Shown piece by piece: positions 1 through 6,591 of a stretch of 6,964 bases of DNA. The translations under genes were made by a program, and so were the position numbers. The notes beneath the pieces are model-generated. The model had not been told where the DNA came from. It made no database searches and saw only the letters and a program-made list of their open reading frames with translations. The stretch comes from Mucilaginibacter sp. (GTDB lineage Bacteria > Bacteroidota > Bacteroidia > Sphingobacteriales > Sphingobacteriaceae). The stretch lies in assembly GCA_025934475.1 (NCBI GenBank), contig JAICXZ010000164.1, forward strand, positions 1-6,964, written 5' to 3'. Each line of letters starts with the position of its first letter. Position 1 is the first letter of the stretch.

Positions 1-1021
1 CACCGACATCCGGGAAAGCACGGCTGAAATACTTGAACTGGCAGGATACCAGGTTCACCAGGGTGTAAATGGCAAAGCCGGAGTCGATCTGGCTTATCAG
101 CACAAGCCCGATCTGATCCTGTGCGATATTATGATGCCCGAGCTGGACGGCTATGGGGTATTATATATGCTAAGCAAAAACGCCGACACTGCGTCTATTC
201 CGTTCATATTCCTTACTGCCAAGGCCGAACGTGTCGATTTCAGAAAAGGGATGGAGATGGGCGCCGATGATTACCTTACCAAGCCTTTTGATGATATCGA
301 ATTGCTGAACGCCATCGAGAGCAGGCTTGAAAAAAAACGTAAGCAGGAAGAGTATTATAGCAAATCGCTGCAAAGCCTTGAAAAACTATCATCAGGCAGT
401 GGCCAGGGCATAGCCGAATTGCGGGCAATGATAGCTGGCCGCAAAATACGCCAGGTGAAAAAGAAACAAGTTTTGTACTATGAGGGTGATCACCCCCAGG
501 GTATTTACCTGGTTATTGAAGGCACTGTGAGAGCTTTTAAGATGGCCGAGGATGGGCGCGAACTGATGATGGGTTTGTATAAAGCCGATGATTACCTTGG
601 AGTAAACGCATTGCTGCTCGACGAGCCGTTCACCGAGACTGCCGAAGCTGTCGATGATTCTGCTGTGTGCTTATTGCCCAAAGATGCAGTTATCAACCTT
701 GTAAATAAATACCCAGACATAACTCTTCAGTTCATCAAAATACTGGCTAACAATATCCGTGAAAAAGAAGAACAATTGCTCGAATTGGCATATAATTCCG
801 TAAGGAAAAGACTTGCCCAAACCCTGGTGCGCCTAAGCAAGCAGTTTACTGACCCATCGCAATTCAAGATATCCCGGGACGAACTTGCTTCAATGGCCGG
901 AATGGCTACCGAAACGGTGAGCCGCACGTTAAGCGACTTTAAGGACGAAAAGCTTATAGAGAAAAAAGGCAGTCACATACAGATACTCGACCTGAACCGC
1001 CTGATAAAAATGAAAAACTGA
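1..1021 (+). CDS. Response regulator fused to Crp/Fnr-type DNA-binding protein (5' partial)
   Basis: The reading frame is open from the left edge (first whole codon at base 2), so about ten N-terminal residues with the acidic pair are missing; 339 residues are visible. Residues 1 to about 105 are a receiver domain: phosphoacceptor Asp42 in CDIMMPELDGYG, Thr72 in FLTAK and Lys94 in LTKPF. A short linker is followed by a cyclic-nucleotide-binding-type beta barrel (about 149-235) and a Crp-type winged helix (about 285-325). The recognition helix TETVSRTL keeps the E..SR pattern that FNR uses to read TTGAT half sites. The usual phosphate-cassette Arg is absent (EPFTETAEAV instead) and there is no FNR-like cysteine cluster, so neither cAMP nor a [4Fe-4S] cluster is the expected signal; phosphorylation by a histidine kinase is. 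Its position beside hemN and converging cco genes suggests low-oxygen control, which is inference. The ATG at 131 lies inside the receiver domain and is not the start. Confidence 0.93.
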   Translation, partial: TDIRESTAEILELAGYQVHQGVNGKAGVDLAYQHKPDLILCDIMMPELDGYGVLYMLSKNADTASIPFIFLTAKAERVDFRKGMEMGADDYLTKPFDDIELLNAIESRLEKKRKQEEYYSKSLQSLEKLSSGSGQGIAELRAMIAGRKIRQVKKKQVLYYEGDHPQGIYLVIEGTVRAFKMAEDGRELMMGLYKADDYLGVNALLLDEPFTETAEAVDDSAVCLLPKDAVINLVNKYPDITLQFIKILANNIREKEEQLLELAYNSVRKRLAQTLVRLSKQFTDPSQFKISRDELASMAGMATETVSRTLSDFKDEKLIEKKGSHIQILDLNRLIKMKN

Positions 1022-1049
1022 CGAAGATCACTTTTTTGGCTGACCGCAC

Positions 1050-1072
1050 TCACGGGCTGGCAAAGCCGGTGA
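1050..1072. promoter_or_regulatory. Imperfect inverted repeat before the dehydrogenase gene
   Basis: Arms 1050-1058 (TCACGGGCT) and 1064-1072 (AGCCGGTGA) pair at 8 of 9 positions around a 5-nt loop, with one G-G mismatch. It lies 28 bp after the regulator's stop and 3 bp before a -7-like box. It could be an operator for a dimeric regulator or a weak hairpin ending the regulator transcript; the T-rich stretch that follows (1080-1088) is separated from the stem by the -7 box. It does not match an FNR box. Confidence 0.3.
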
Positions 1073-1075
1073 AGG

Positions 1076-1083
1076 TACCTTTG
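1076..1083 (+). promoter_or_regulatory. Bacteroidota-type -7 promoter element for the ldh-hemN pair
   Basis: TACCTTTG is an exact match to the TAnnTTTG -7 consensus of the Bacteroidota primary sigma factor and lies 22 bp before the ATG at 1106, giving a short leader. A good -33 TTG is not visible at the expected spacing: the nearest TTG (1036-1038) is too far, and CTGG at 1057-1060 is slightly too close. Transcription may therefore need an activator. Confidence 0.45.
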
Positions 1084-1105
1084 TTTTTATCAATATAGTC
1101 GATAA

Positions 1106-2158
1106 ATGAAGGTCGTAGTCTATAGTATAAAGCCTTTTGAGAAGGAGTTTCTGATCAGGGCCAATCAGAAAAAGCATGAAATAACACTGATTTCCAACGC
1201 ACTCAGCCTGGAGACAGTTATTTATGCCGAGGGGAAGGATGCCATTGTAATTTCTGCAAACGACGATGCGTCAGAGACCGTAATTAACAAACTAGCCGAT
1301 TTCGGAGTAAAATATATCGCTACCCGTTCAGTCGGCACCGACCACATCGACATAGATGCCGCCGAAAATAAAAATATTAAGCTGGCTAACGTGCCAGATT
1401 ATTCACCACAAGCCATAGCTGAACATGCGGTTACCCTGGCGCTGGCTCTTAACCGGCGTTTAATCAGAGCGGAAAAAAATGCCCGCAATTTCGATTTTCG
1501 TGGCGATGAGCTTATCGGCTTTAATTTTTATGGCAAAACTGTCGGCATCATCGGCATGGGGCATATCGGCCTGGCTGCCGCCGATATTTTTAAGGGGTTT
1601 GGTTGCGAGGTGTTGGGCTATGATATTAACCTTGGGACCGGTCATGATCATGTTCCTCTTGTTGATTTGAATGAATTGCTTTCGAGGTCCGACATTATAT
1701 CAATCCATACGCCGCTCACAGCTGCGAATAGGGGAATGATCAATAAATCAAGTATAGCGTTTATGAAGGATGGTGTGATGATCATCAACACCGCCAGGGG
1801 AGCGTTAATCAAAACAAAGGATGTTTTGTATGCACTTGATTCGGGGAAGATTGGTTATCTGGGCCTGGACGTTTATGAATTCGAAAAGGGATTGTTTTTC
1901 GAAGATCACGAATATGACAAGCCGCAGGACGAATTGCTGAAAAGGCTGATGGATCATCCCAATGTATTGATCACTCCACACCAGGGATACCTCACGAAAG
2001 AAGCGCTTCAGGAGATTGCCAACAAAACTATCGAGAACCTTGATCTCTGGCAGCAGGAGCGGTGCGTAGGCGATGCCTGTATAGGCAACCAACAATGCGA
2101 GCAAAAGACCGTTGCAAAAAAGCCTGCGGAATTGGACCCTATGAATCACTTGCCATGA
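1106..2158 (+). CDS. ldhA: D-lactate dehydrogenase-type NAD-dependent 2-hydroxyacid dehydrogenase
   Basis: The 350-residue protein belongs to the D-isomer-specific 2-hydroxyacid dehydrogenase family, closest in layout to fermentative D-lactate dehydrogenase, a cytosolic enzyme reducing pyruvate to D-lactate with NADH. The split catalytic domain comprises about residues 1-100 and 296-320; the NAD-binding Rossmann domain between them carries GMGHIG (150-155) and Asp173 in the GYD motif. Catalytic Arg231 (NTARG), Glu260 (DVYEFE) and His292 (TPHQG) have the same 29- and 32-residue spacings as in Lactobacillus D-LDH. The start ATG fits the N-terminal strand MKVVVYS and follows a -7 box. About 30 residues after the normal end form a tail with Cys320, Cys325 and Cys331. 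The stop overlaps the hemN start (ATGA), implying coupled translation. Substrate is inferred from family; another 2-ketoacid is possible. I use ldhA as the family symbol. Confidence 0.88.
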   Translation: MKVVVYSIKPFEKEFLIRANQKKHEITLISNALSLETVIYAEGKDAIVISANDDASETVINKLADFGVKYIATRSVGTDHIDIDAAENKNIKLANVPDYSPQAIAEHAVTLALALNRRLIRAEKNARNFDFRGDELIGFNFYGKTVGIIGMGHIGLAAADIFKGFGCEVLGYDINLGTGHDHVPLVDLNELLSRSDIISIHTPLTAANRGMINKSSIAFMKDGVMIINTARGALIKTKDVLYALDSGKIGYLGLDVYEFEKGLFFEDHEYDKPQDELLKRLMDHPNVLITPHQGYLTKEALQEIANKTIENLDLWQQERCVGDACIGNQQCEQKTVAKKPAELDPMNHLP

Positions 2159-3522
2159 AAATCTCTGAAGATCTGATCTCAAAATATAATGTGCCTGCGC
2201 CGCGCTATACAAGTTATCCTACAGTACCCTACTGGAGTAAGGAGCCGTTTGATAAAAATCGCTGGAAACAGGCAGTTAAAGGTGCTTTCGACGCCACAAA
2301 TAGTACTGATGGCATTAGCCTGTATATACACCTTCCTTTTTGTGAAAGCCTGTGCACTTACTGCGGCTGTAACACCAGGATTACGAAAAACCATGCTGTT
2401 GAAGATCCGTACATAGCTGCGGTGTTAAAAGAATGGCGCAGCTACCGTGAAATATTTGGCGACAAGCCGGTCATCCGTGAGATACATCTTGGAGGTGGTA
2501 CGCCAACATTCTTCAGCCCCGAAAACCTCAGAAAGCTGATTGAAGGTATTCTTGAAAATTCGGCTGTGCATCCCACCGCTGATTTTGGTTTTGAAGGGCA
2601 CCCCGGTAATACTACCTATGAACATTTAACGACTTTATACGATCTCGGTTTCCGCCGTGTAAGCTTCGGCATCCAGGATTTTGATCCAGGGGTGCAGTTT
2701 ATTATCAATCGCATCCAATCATTTGAAGATGTGGAACGTGTAACCAAACAGGCGAGAGAAATCGGATACACTTCGGTCAACTACGATCTCGTTTACGGTC
2801 TGCCACTACAGAAACGGGAAAGTCTTGCCGATACTATCTGCAAGGTCGGCATGTTGATGCCTGATCGTATCGCCTTCTATAGCTACGCCCACGTGCCATG
2901 GGTTAAACCTGGCCAACGCCGGTATAACGAGTCGCACCTGCCGACTCCTGCTGAGAAAAGAGACTTATATGAATTAGGGCAATACATGCTCACCGAGCTA
3001 GGCTATCACGATATTGGTATGGACCATTTTGCACTTCCAAACGATACACTTTATTATGCCGAACAGCAAAAAACTTTGCATCGCAATTTTATGGGCTATA
3101 CTCATCAGTATACGCGACTATTGGTTGGACTAGGCGTTTCATCTATCAGTGACACCTGGGATGCATACGCTCAAAATGTAAAGACCGTTGAGGAATATCT
3201 CGCCCTGATTAGCAATAATGAGCTGCCGGTGGTAAAAGGTCATTTCCTTACTGATGAAGATATGGTTATTCGCCGACATATTCTTGATATTATGTGCAAA
3301 GGCGAAACCTGCTGGAACTATCACAAGCAATTCTCTTATGCCTTTGATGAAGGAATTGAGCGCATGCAACAATTGGCGGACGACGAGCTCGTAAACCTTG
3401 ACTCCTGGCACCTGACGGTTACTCCGAAAGGCAAACGCTTTCTTCGCAACATCTGCATGGCGCTTGATGCCAGGCTTTGGGCCGACCAACCTACAACCCA
3501 ACTGTTCAGCATGGCGGGATAA
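2155..3522 (+). CDS. hemN: Oxygen-independent coproporphyrinogen III dehydrogenase
   Basis: HemN is a radical-SAM enzyme that decarboxylates two propionates of coproporphyrinogen III to give protoporphyrinogen IX without O2, in cytosolic heme synthesis. The 455 residues match the usual length (E. coli about 457). The N-terminal signature CESLCTYCGC places Cys63, Cys67, Cys70 and Cys72 almost exactly where the E. coli cysteines lie; Tyr57 precedes in LYIHLPFC. HLGGGTPTF (111-119) is the SAM-binding glycine motif, with Glu147, NRIQ (185-188) and Asp211 also kept. The C-terminal HemN domain contains RNFMGYT (310-316) and GLGVSSIS (325-332). These features separate it from HemW, which lacks the fourth cysteine. 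The frame is open upstream to 2062, but ATG 2155 gives the family N terminus and an ATGA overlap with the dehydrogenase. Heme from this step would be needed by the cbb3 oxidase encoded on the other strand. Confidence 0.96.
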   Translation: MKISEDLISKYNVPAPRYTSYPTVPYWSKEPFDKNRWKQAVKGAFDATNSTDGISLYIHLPFCESLCTYCGCNTRITKNHAVEDPYIAAVLKEWRSYREIFGDKPVIREIHLGGGTPTFFSPENLRKLIEGILENSAVHPTADFGFEGHPGNTTYEHLTTLYDLGFRRVSFGIQDFDPGVQFIINRIQSFEDVERVTKQAREIGYTSVNYDLVYGLPLQKRESLADTICKVGMLMPDRIAFYSYAHVPWVKPGQRRYNESHLPTPAEKRDLYELGQYMLTELGYHDIGMDHFALPNDTLYYAEQQKTLHRNFMGYTHQYTRLLVGLGVSSISDTWDAYAQNVKTVEEYLALISNNELPVVKGHFLTDEDMVIRRHILDIMCKGETCWNYHKQFSYAFDEGIERMQQLADDELVNLDSWHLTVTPKGKRFLRNICMALDARLWADQPTTQLFSMAG

Positions 3523-3560
3523 TTTTTTTAGCCGACACTTTTAGATATCAACCCAAACAA

Positions 3561-3584
3561 GAAAAGCCCCAAAAGGGGCTTTTC
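3561..3584. terminator. Bidirectional intrinsic terminator between converging genes
   Basis: A perfect 10-bp stem, GAAAAGCCCC / GGGGCTTTTC, encloses an AAAA loop. It lies 38 bp after the hemN stop and 19 bp beyond the stop of the converging small membrane gene. The A/T-flanked stem supplies T-rich 3' ends on both strands, so it can terminate hemN on + and the membrane gene on -. Confidence 0.85.
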
Positions 3585-3603
3585 GCATTTAAACCAGGAT
3601 TAG

Positions 3604-3957
3604 TTAGGCAATAACAACAACAACTGACATAAGAACCTGGATTAAAATACTTATTGCAGATAGAGCGAGCACAGCTTTAATGCCTCCTCCGCCCATATAG
3701 GCTATAATAGTGGTAAAGAAGCAGGTCAATGTTATAAATAACACCACCATTGGTGCGTTATAATAATACATCAGGAATGCCGGCAGCGGCAGAAAGAACA
3801 CACCCTGAACAATGAGCGCTAAAAAGAACCACATGGTTATTCTTTCCTTTTGGCTCTCGGCAAAGGCGCCGAATTTATCCAATAAACTAATTTGGGTTTT
3901 AGCAGTATGAGTTTCATTTACCCAGTTTGCGGGTATGCTTGTTTTTATAGTTGCCAT
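3604..3957 (-). CDS. Uncharacterised small membrane protein, three predicted TM helices
   Basis: I do not recognise this 117-residue protein. It begins with a polar, probably cytosolic stretch of about 40 residues (TKTSIPANW-type start, then SLLDKFGAFAESQKER) followed by three hydrophobic segments at about 41-65, 69-88 and 92-117. Segment one ends in FFLPLPAFLMYYY, and GGGG (89-92) joins segments two and three. Only one cysteine (Cys79) and no histidine in the membrane part are seen, so it carries no obvious heme or copper site. The frame is open to an ATG at 4047, but I chose ATG 3955-3957 because the upstream 30 residues are His/Pro-rich, unlike a membrane-protein start, and overlap a possible promoter. 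It is the last gene on the strand of the cco genes, 122 bp after the DsbD_2 gene; a role in oxidase assembly or the same regulon is only suggested by position. Length and hydropathy resemble small oxidase accessory subunits, without motif support. Confidence 0.72.
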   Translation of the reverse strand: MATIKTSIPANWVNETHTAKTQISLLDKFGAFAESQKERITMWFFLALIVQGVFFLPLPAFLMYYYNAPMVVLFITLTCFFTTIIAYMGGGGIKAVLALSAISILIQVLMSVVVVIA

Positions 3958-3981
3958 ATCGTTATGTATTAAATCTTGATG

Positions 3982-3989
3982 CAAAGGTG
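3982..3989 (-). promoter_or_regulatory. Possible -7 element for the small membrane gene
   Basis: On the - strand CACCTTTG differs by one base from the TAnnTTTG consensus and lies 24 bp before the chosen ATG. No clear -33 TTG is present; GTTA about 20 bp upstream is the nearest candidate. The site supports the shorter start and a transcript separate from the cco genes, but weakly. Confidence 0.25.
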
Positions 3990-4079
3990 CCCAATAGGCG
4001 GGAGCTGTAACATGATGGTGGTCAGCAGAGAAAATGATCAAAAGCACATTTCAGACGGGAGCTTCCAGCCAATATGAAC

Positions 4080-4769
4080 TTAACGACAAATCGAATTGAG
4101 GATAGATTGGCCTTGGGGGCTCAAATAGGGTATGTTCAGATTCGCACCGCGAAGTATGAACCAGCAACCAAGGATCAGCATAAAATAAGGAACGACAAAG
4201 TTTAGCTTCCTGCGCAAATTCAAACCAACAAAACCGGCGCCTACTGTTGCCAGGAACATTAGCGGAAGCGTGCCCAGGCCGAACCAAAACATGTACTCCA
4301 TTGCGCTCACTGACGAGGTTGTGTTAATGGCGCCAACCAACGCCAGGTAAACGAATCCACAGGGCAGTAGCCCATTTAACATGCCGATTGCGAGATGCCC
4401 CCAATGCTTATTAACGGCATAAACCACCATGCGATTAACCAGCAAAAAGAATCTGTTTCCGCTTTTGCTCTTGCGAAAAGACATCTTGAACAATCTTGAA
4501 AAAGCGGCCATTAGGATCAATATGCCACTGGTGATGCTTACGCCTCTCTGGAGGCCCATTAGCCAGATTTGCCGGCCGATGACGCCGATCAAAAGTCCGA
4601 GCAAGCTGTAGCTAATGATACGGCCGAACTGATAGGTGAGCTTGTCGAATATAAACCGCAGCCTGTTTTGGGCAAAAGATGGCACGGCGAACGCCAGCGG
4701 CCCGCACATGCCTATACAGTGGATGCTGCCGAATAGGCCAATATAAAATGCTATTACATTCGGATTCAT
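4080..4769 (-). CDS. DsbD_2 / TauE-SafE-like membrane protein of the cbb3 cluster
   Basis: This 229-residue polytopic protein matches what is usually annotated as a sulfite exporter TauE/SafE family protein or cytochrome c biogenesis transmembrane region (DsbD_2). About six hydrophobic segments are seen (roughly 5-30, 50-70, 78-92, 125-147, 157-183, 190-208). Two family signatures are clear: SIHCIGMCGPLAF (15-27, Cys18 and Cys22) and NGLLPCGFVYLAL (132-144, Cys137). The paired membrane cysteines recall DsbD/CcdA electron carriers or copper-handling proteins. Genes of this family commonly follow fixH in cbb3 clusters, where a copper or thiol role in oxidase assembly has been proposed; sulfite export is unlikely here. 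The start ATG overlaps the ccoH stop (ATGA), so translation is probably coupled. Cys202 and Cys228 are extra cysteines near the C terminus. Family is confident; substrate is unknown. Confidence 0.88.
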   Translation of the reverse strand: MNPNVIAFYIGLFGSIHCIGMCGPLAFAVPSFAQNRLRFIFDKLTYQFGRIISYSLLGLLIGVIGRQIWLMGLQRGVSITSGILILMAAFSRLFKMSFRKSKSGNRFFLLVNRMVVYAVNKHWGHLAIGMLNGLLPCGFVYLALVGAINTTSSVSAMEYMFWFGLGTLPLMFLATVGAGFVGLNLRRKLNFVVPYFMLILGCWFILRGANLNIPYLSPQGQSILNSICR

Positions 4770-5188
4770 TGTACCCTGATCTGCTTTTGATACAAATATT
4801 TCTTACCCTTATTTACCCACTGAAAACTGAGATCCCAGCGGCCTCTTTTAAAGTCCGACAGAGGTATGTCGACGGTATTTTGACCAGTGCTGGTAAAGGT
4901 TAACACTTTGTTAAGCGAAGGATCTGCCAATCTTTCAAAACGCACATTGCCATTTGCCGGCGCTACGAAATCCACATGGAGGTTCGTTTGCTCTACTGTG
5001 ACTTTTGGTTGTACATTATCTACCACCACCTGCCTTCGCTGATTATATACCGAATCAAAAGCGAGGCCTTTCTCATAGTATTGATGATCGTACTCGTCGC
5101 TTGTTTGATTGAACATGTAAACGCCCAGTGTTATGATAAACACCAAAAAACACCCCATGAACAATGCCAATCCCTTTCCCCAATTCAT
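4766..5188 (-). CDS. ccoH: cbb3 oxidase assembly protein CcoH (FixH)
   Basis: FixH/CcoH is a small single-pass membrane protein that stabilises and helps assemble the cbb3 cytochrome oxidase. The 140-residue product starts MNWGKG, has one transmembrane helix (about 5-26) and then the family hallmark DHQYYEKGLAFD (34-45), followed by a periplasmic beta-rich domain ending in WDLSFQW. ATG 5186-5188 lies one base after the ccoG stop and gives the usual FixH N terminus; an in-frame ATG at 5201-5203 would add MTKIK and overlap ccoG by 14 nt, and one at 5254 would add 22 residues; both are less likely. A purine-rich ACGAAGA precedes the chosen start. The stop overlaps the start of the DsbD_2 gene. 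Order ccoP-ccoG-ccoH-DsbD_2 is standard for this pathway. Confidence 0.92.
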   Translation of the reverse strand: MNWGKGLALFMGCFLVFIITLGVYMFNQTSDEYDHQYYEKGLAFDSVYNQRRQVVVDNVQPKVTVEQTNLHVDFVAPANGNVRFERLADPSLNKVLTFTSTGQNTVDIPLSDFKRGRWDLSFQWVNKGKKYLYQKQIRVQ

Positions 5189-5189
5189 T

Positions 5190-6569
5190 TTAATCTTCGT
5201 CATATGGTCCCACAAATGTGGTGCTGATAGTATTGAGCACCTTGTTATGTTCAATTACATTTAACTTGATATCAGTTTTAGTAGCATGGATCTTGCTGGC
5301 AGGAAGCATGAGAAAGAATACAGCTTTGGTGGAGCTTTCCTTACCCAGAGTGCCCGGTGCCTGGATGTATTTAATCTTTACCGACGGATCCTGTGCCACG
5401 AGTTGAATATTTTGCAGTTTATCGGTTTTATTGATGATGTCGGCATTATAGATGTTGCTGATATAATGTCCCGGCTGCTCCTGGTAGAGCATTCCTGCAG
5501 TGCGCAGCACGGTAACATCTACATCTTTACGTTGGTAAACAAAGAACGCCAGCACACCAAATAAAACGCAAATTATTGCACTATAGGCTTTCATTCGCCC
5601 GGTGAACGATGGTTTTTTATCCTCTTTGATCATCTCCTCCGAATAGAAGCCGATCAAATTCAGATCGCGATGGATCTTTTCCATCACCTGATTACATGCA
5701 TCGATGCACATGGTGCAGTTAACGCATTCCATCTGGGCTCCGTTACGGATATCGATACCTGTTGGGCATACGTCAACACATAGGTTGCAATCTACACAGT
5801 CACCTTTAGCATTTGGGTTTTTTCTATCCAGTTTCCCGCGCGGTTCGCCTCTTTTATAATTGTATGCAACCATAAGCGTATGCTGGTCGGTCAAAACACT
5901 CTGCAAACGACCGTATGGGCAAATTACAGTACATACCAACTCGCGAACCCGGGCATACACCATATAAAATATGATGGTAAACACCCAAATACTGATAAAC
6001 CCGACCAGGTGCTGGCTCACCGGTTCAGTAGCGATCTTAATCAACTCTTCGCTTCCGATAATGTAGGCCAGAAAGGTGTTGGCGATTAAAAAGGAAACTA
6101 TAACGAAAATAAAATGCTTTGTCGTTTTTTTGACAACCTTCTCGCGGGTCATGGGTCCTTCATCAAGCTTGCGGCGCTTCCTGGCATCGCCCTCGATCCA
6201 AATTTCGATCTTGCGGAAAACCATTTCCATAAAAATCGTTTGGGGGCAGATCCATCCGCAGAATATGCGGCCGAAAGCCATGGTGAAGAACACGATGCAT
6301 ACAATAAAGGCAAGTATCGCCAGCACGAATATAAAAAAGTCCTGCGGCCAGAAAACCTGGCCGAGCAGGACAAAATGCCGCTCCATCACATTGAGCAGCA
6401 AAAGCGGGCGTCCACCGACCCTAATGTACGGCCCCGCAAAGAACAGAACGAGATACGCATAGCTCAACCAGTTACGGTATTTATAGAACATGCCCTTCCT
6501 GATAACGGGATACATCCACTTGCGTCTGCCGTGGGAAGTTCGAGGCTGTTCTGTTATATCAGTAGTCAT
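5190..6569 (-). CDS. ccoG: cbb3 oxidase accessory ferredoxin-type protein CcoG (FixG/RdxA)
   Basis: CcoG is a membrane-bound polyferredoxin of cbb3 oxidase clusters; in proteobacteria it is reported to act in copper reduction for oxidase assembly. The 459-residue protein shows transmembrane helices at about 35-55, 78-98, 152-172, 187-206 and 328-346. A membrane CGWICPQ motif (Cys104, Cys108) and CTVICPYG (Cys213, Cys217) are the family's paired-cysteine sites. Two ferredoxin motifs follow: CVDCNLCVDVCP (258-269) and CVNCTMCIDAC (282-292), giving eight cysteines for two [4Fe-4S] clusters. After the last helix comes a periplasmic Ig-like FixG C-terminal domain of about 110 residues. All expected cysteines are present, so it should be functional. 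The start MTTDITEQ has no Shine-Dalgarno sequence, as is usual in Bacteroidota. It lies 92 bp after ccoP, across a palindromic element, and 1 bp before ccoH. Confidence 0.96.
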   Translation of the reverse strand: MTTDITEQPRTSHGRRKWMYPVIRKGMFYKYRNWLSYAYLVLFFAGPYIRVGGRPLLLLNVMERHFVLLGQVFWPQDFFIFVLAILAFIVCIVFFTMAFGRIFCGWICPQTIFMEMVFRKIEIWIEGDARKRRKLDEGPMTREKVVKKTTKHFIFVIVSFLIANTFLAYIIGSEELIKIATEPVSQHLVGFISIWVFTIIFYMVYARVRELVCTVICPYGRLQSVLTDQHTLMVAYNYKRGEPRGKLDRKNPNAKGDCVDCNLCVDVCPTGIDIRNGAQMECVNCTMCIDACNQVMEKIHRDLNLIGFYSEEMIKEDKKPSFTGRMKAYSAIICVLFGVLAFFVYQRKDVDVTVLRTAGMLYQEQPGHYISNIYNADIINKTDKLQNIQLVAQDPSVKIKYIQAPGTLGKESSTKAVFFLMLPASKIHATKTDIKLNVIEHNKVLNTISTTFVGPYDED

Positions 6570-6591
6570 AATGGTATTCTCGTTTTAATCA

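Noticed and set aside
1080..1093. Possible FNR box (TTG...ATCAA) before the dehydrogenase gene
   Set aside because: The TTG (1081-1083) and CAA (1091-1093) are 7 nt apart, not 8, the left half is TTGTT rather than TTGAT, and it overlaps the -7 box and probable start site.
2062..2154. Longer hemN start at 2062 adding 31 residues
   Set aside because: The added residues are basic and Cys-rich, overlap the dehydrogenase in another frame, and are absent from the HemN family; ATG 2155 puts the cysteine motif at the expected position.
1805..2212. 135-codon - strand frame opposite the dehydrogenase and hemN start
   Set aside because: Antisense to conserved coding sequence, with no motif and no promoter.
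4028..4041. ATCAA half site upstream of the small membrane gene
   Set aside because: No matching TTGAT half at the required spacing; a single 5-mer is expected by chance.
3958..4047. Longer start at 4047 for the small membrane protein
   Set aside because: The added 30 residues (SADHHHVTAPAYW and so on) look like translated intergenic DNA and overlap a possible -7 box.
3998..4063. Repeated CGGGAGCT 8-mer in the gap before the small membrane gene
   Set aside because: Two copies of an 8-mer 58 bp apart without extended similarity; likely chance.
4020..4079. Terminator for the cco group directly after the DsbD_2 gene
   Set aside because: Only 4-bp pairings such as AAGC/GCTT were found; no stable stem with a T-run. 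Readthrough into the small membrane gene is therefore possible.
5189..5254. Longer starts of ccoH at 5203 or 5254
   Set aside because: They overlap ccoG and add residues not seen in FixH proteins, whose N terminus is typically MNWGKG-like. The 5203 start remains a minor alternative.
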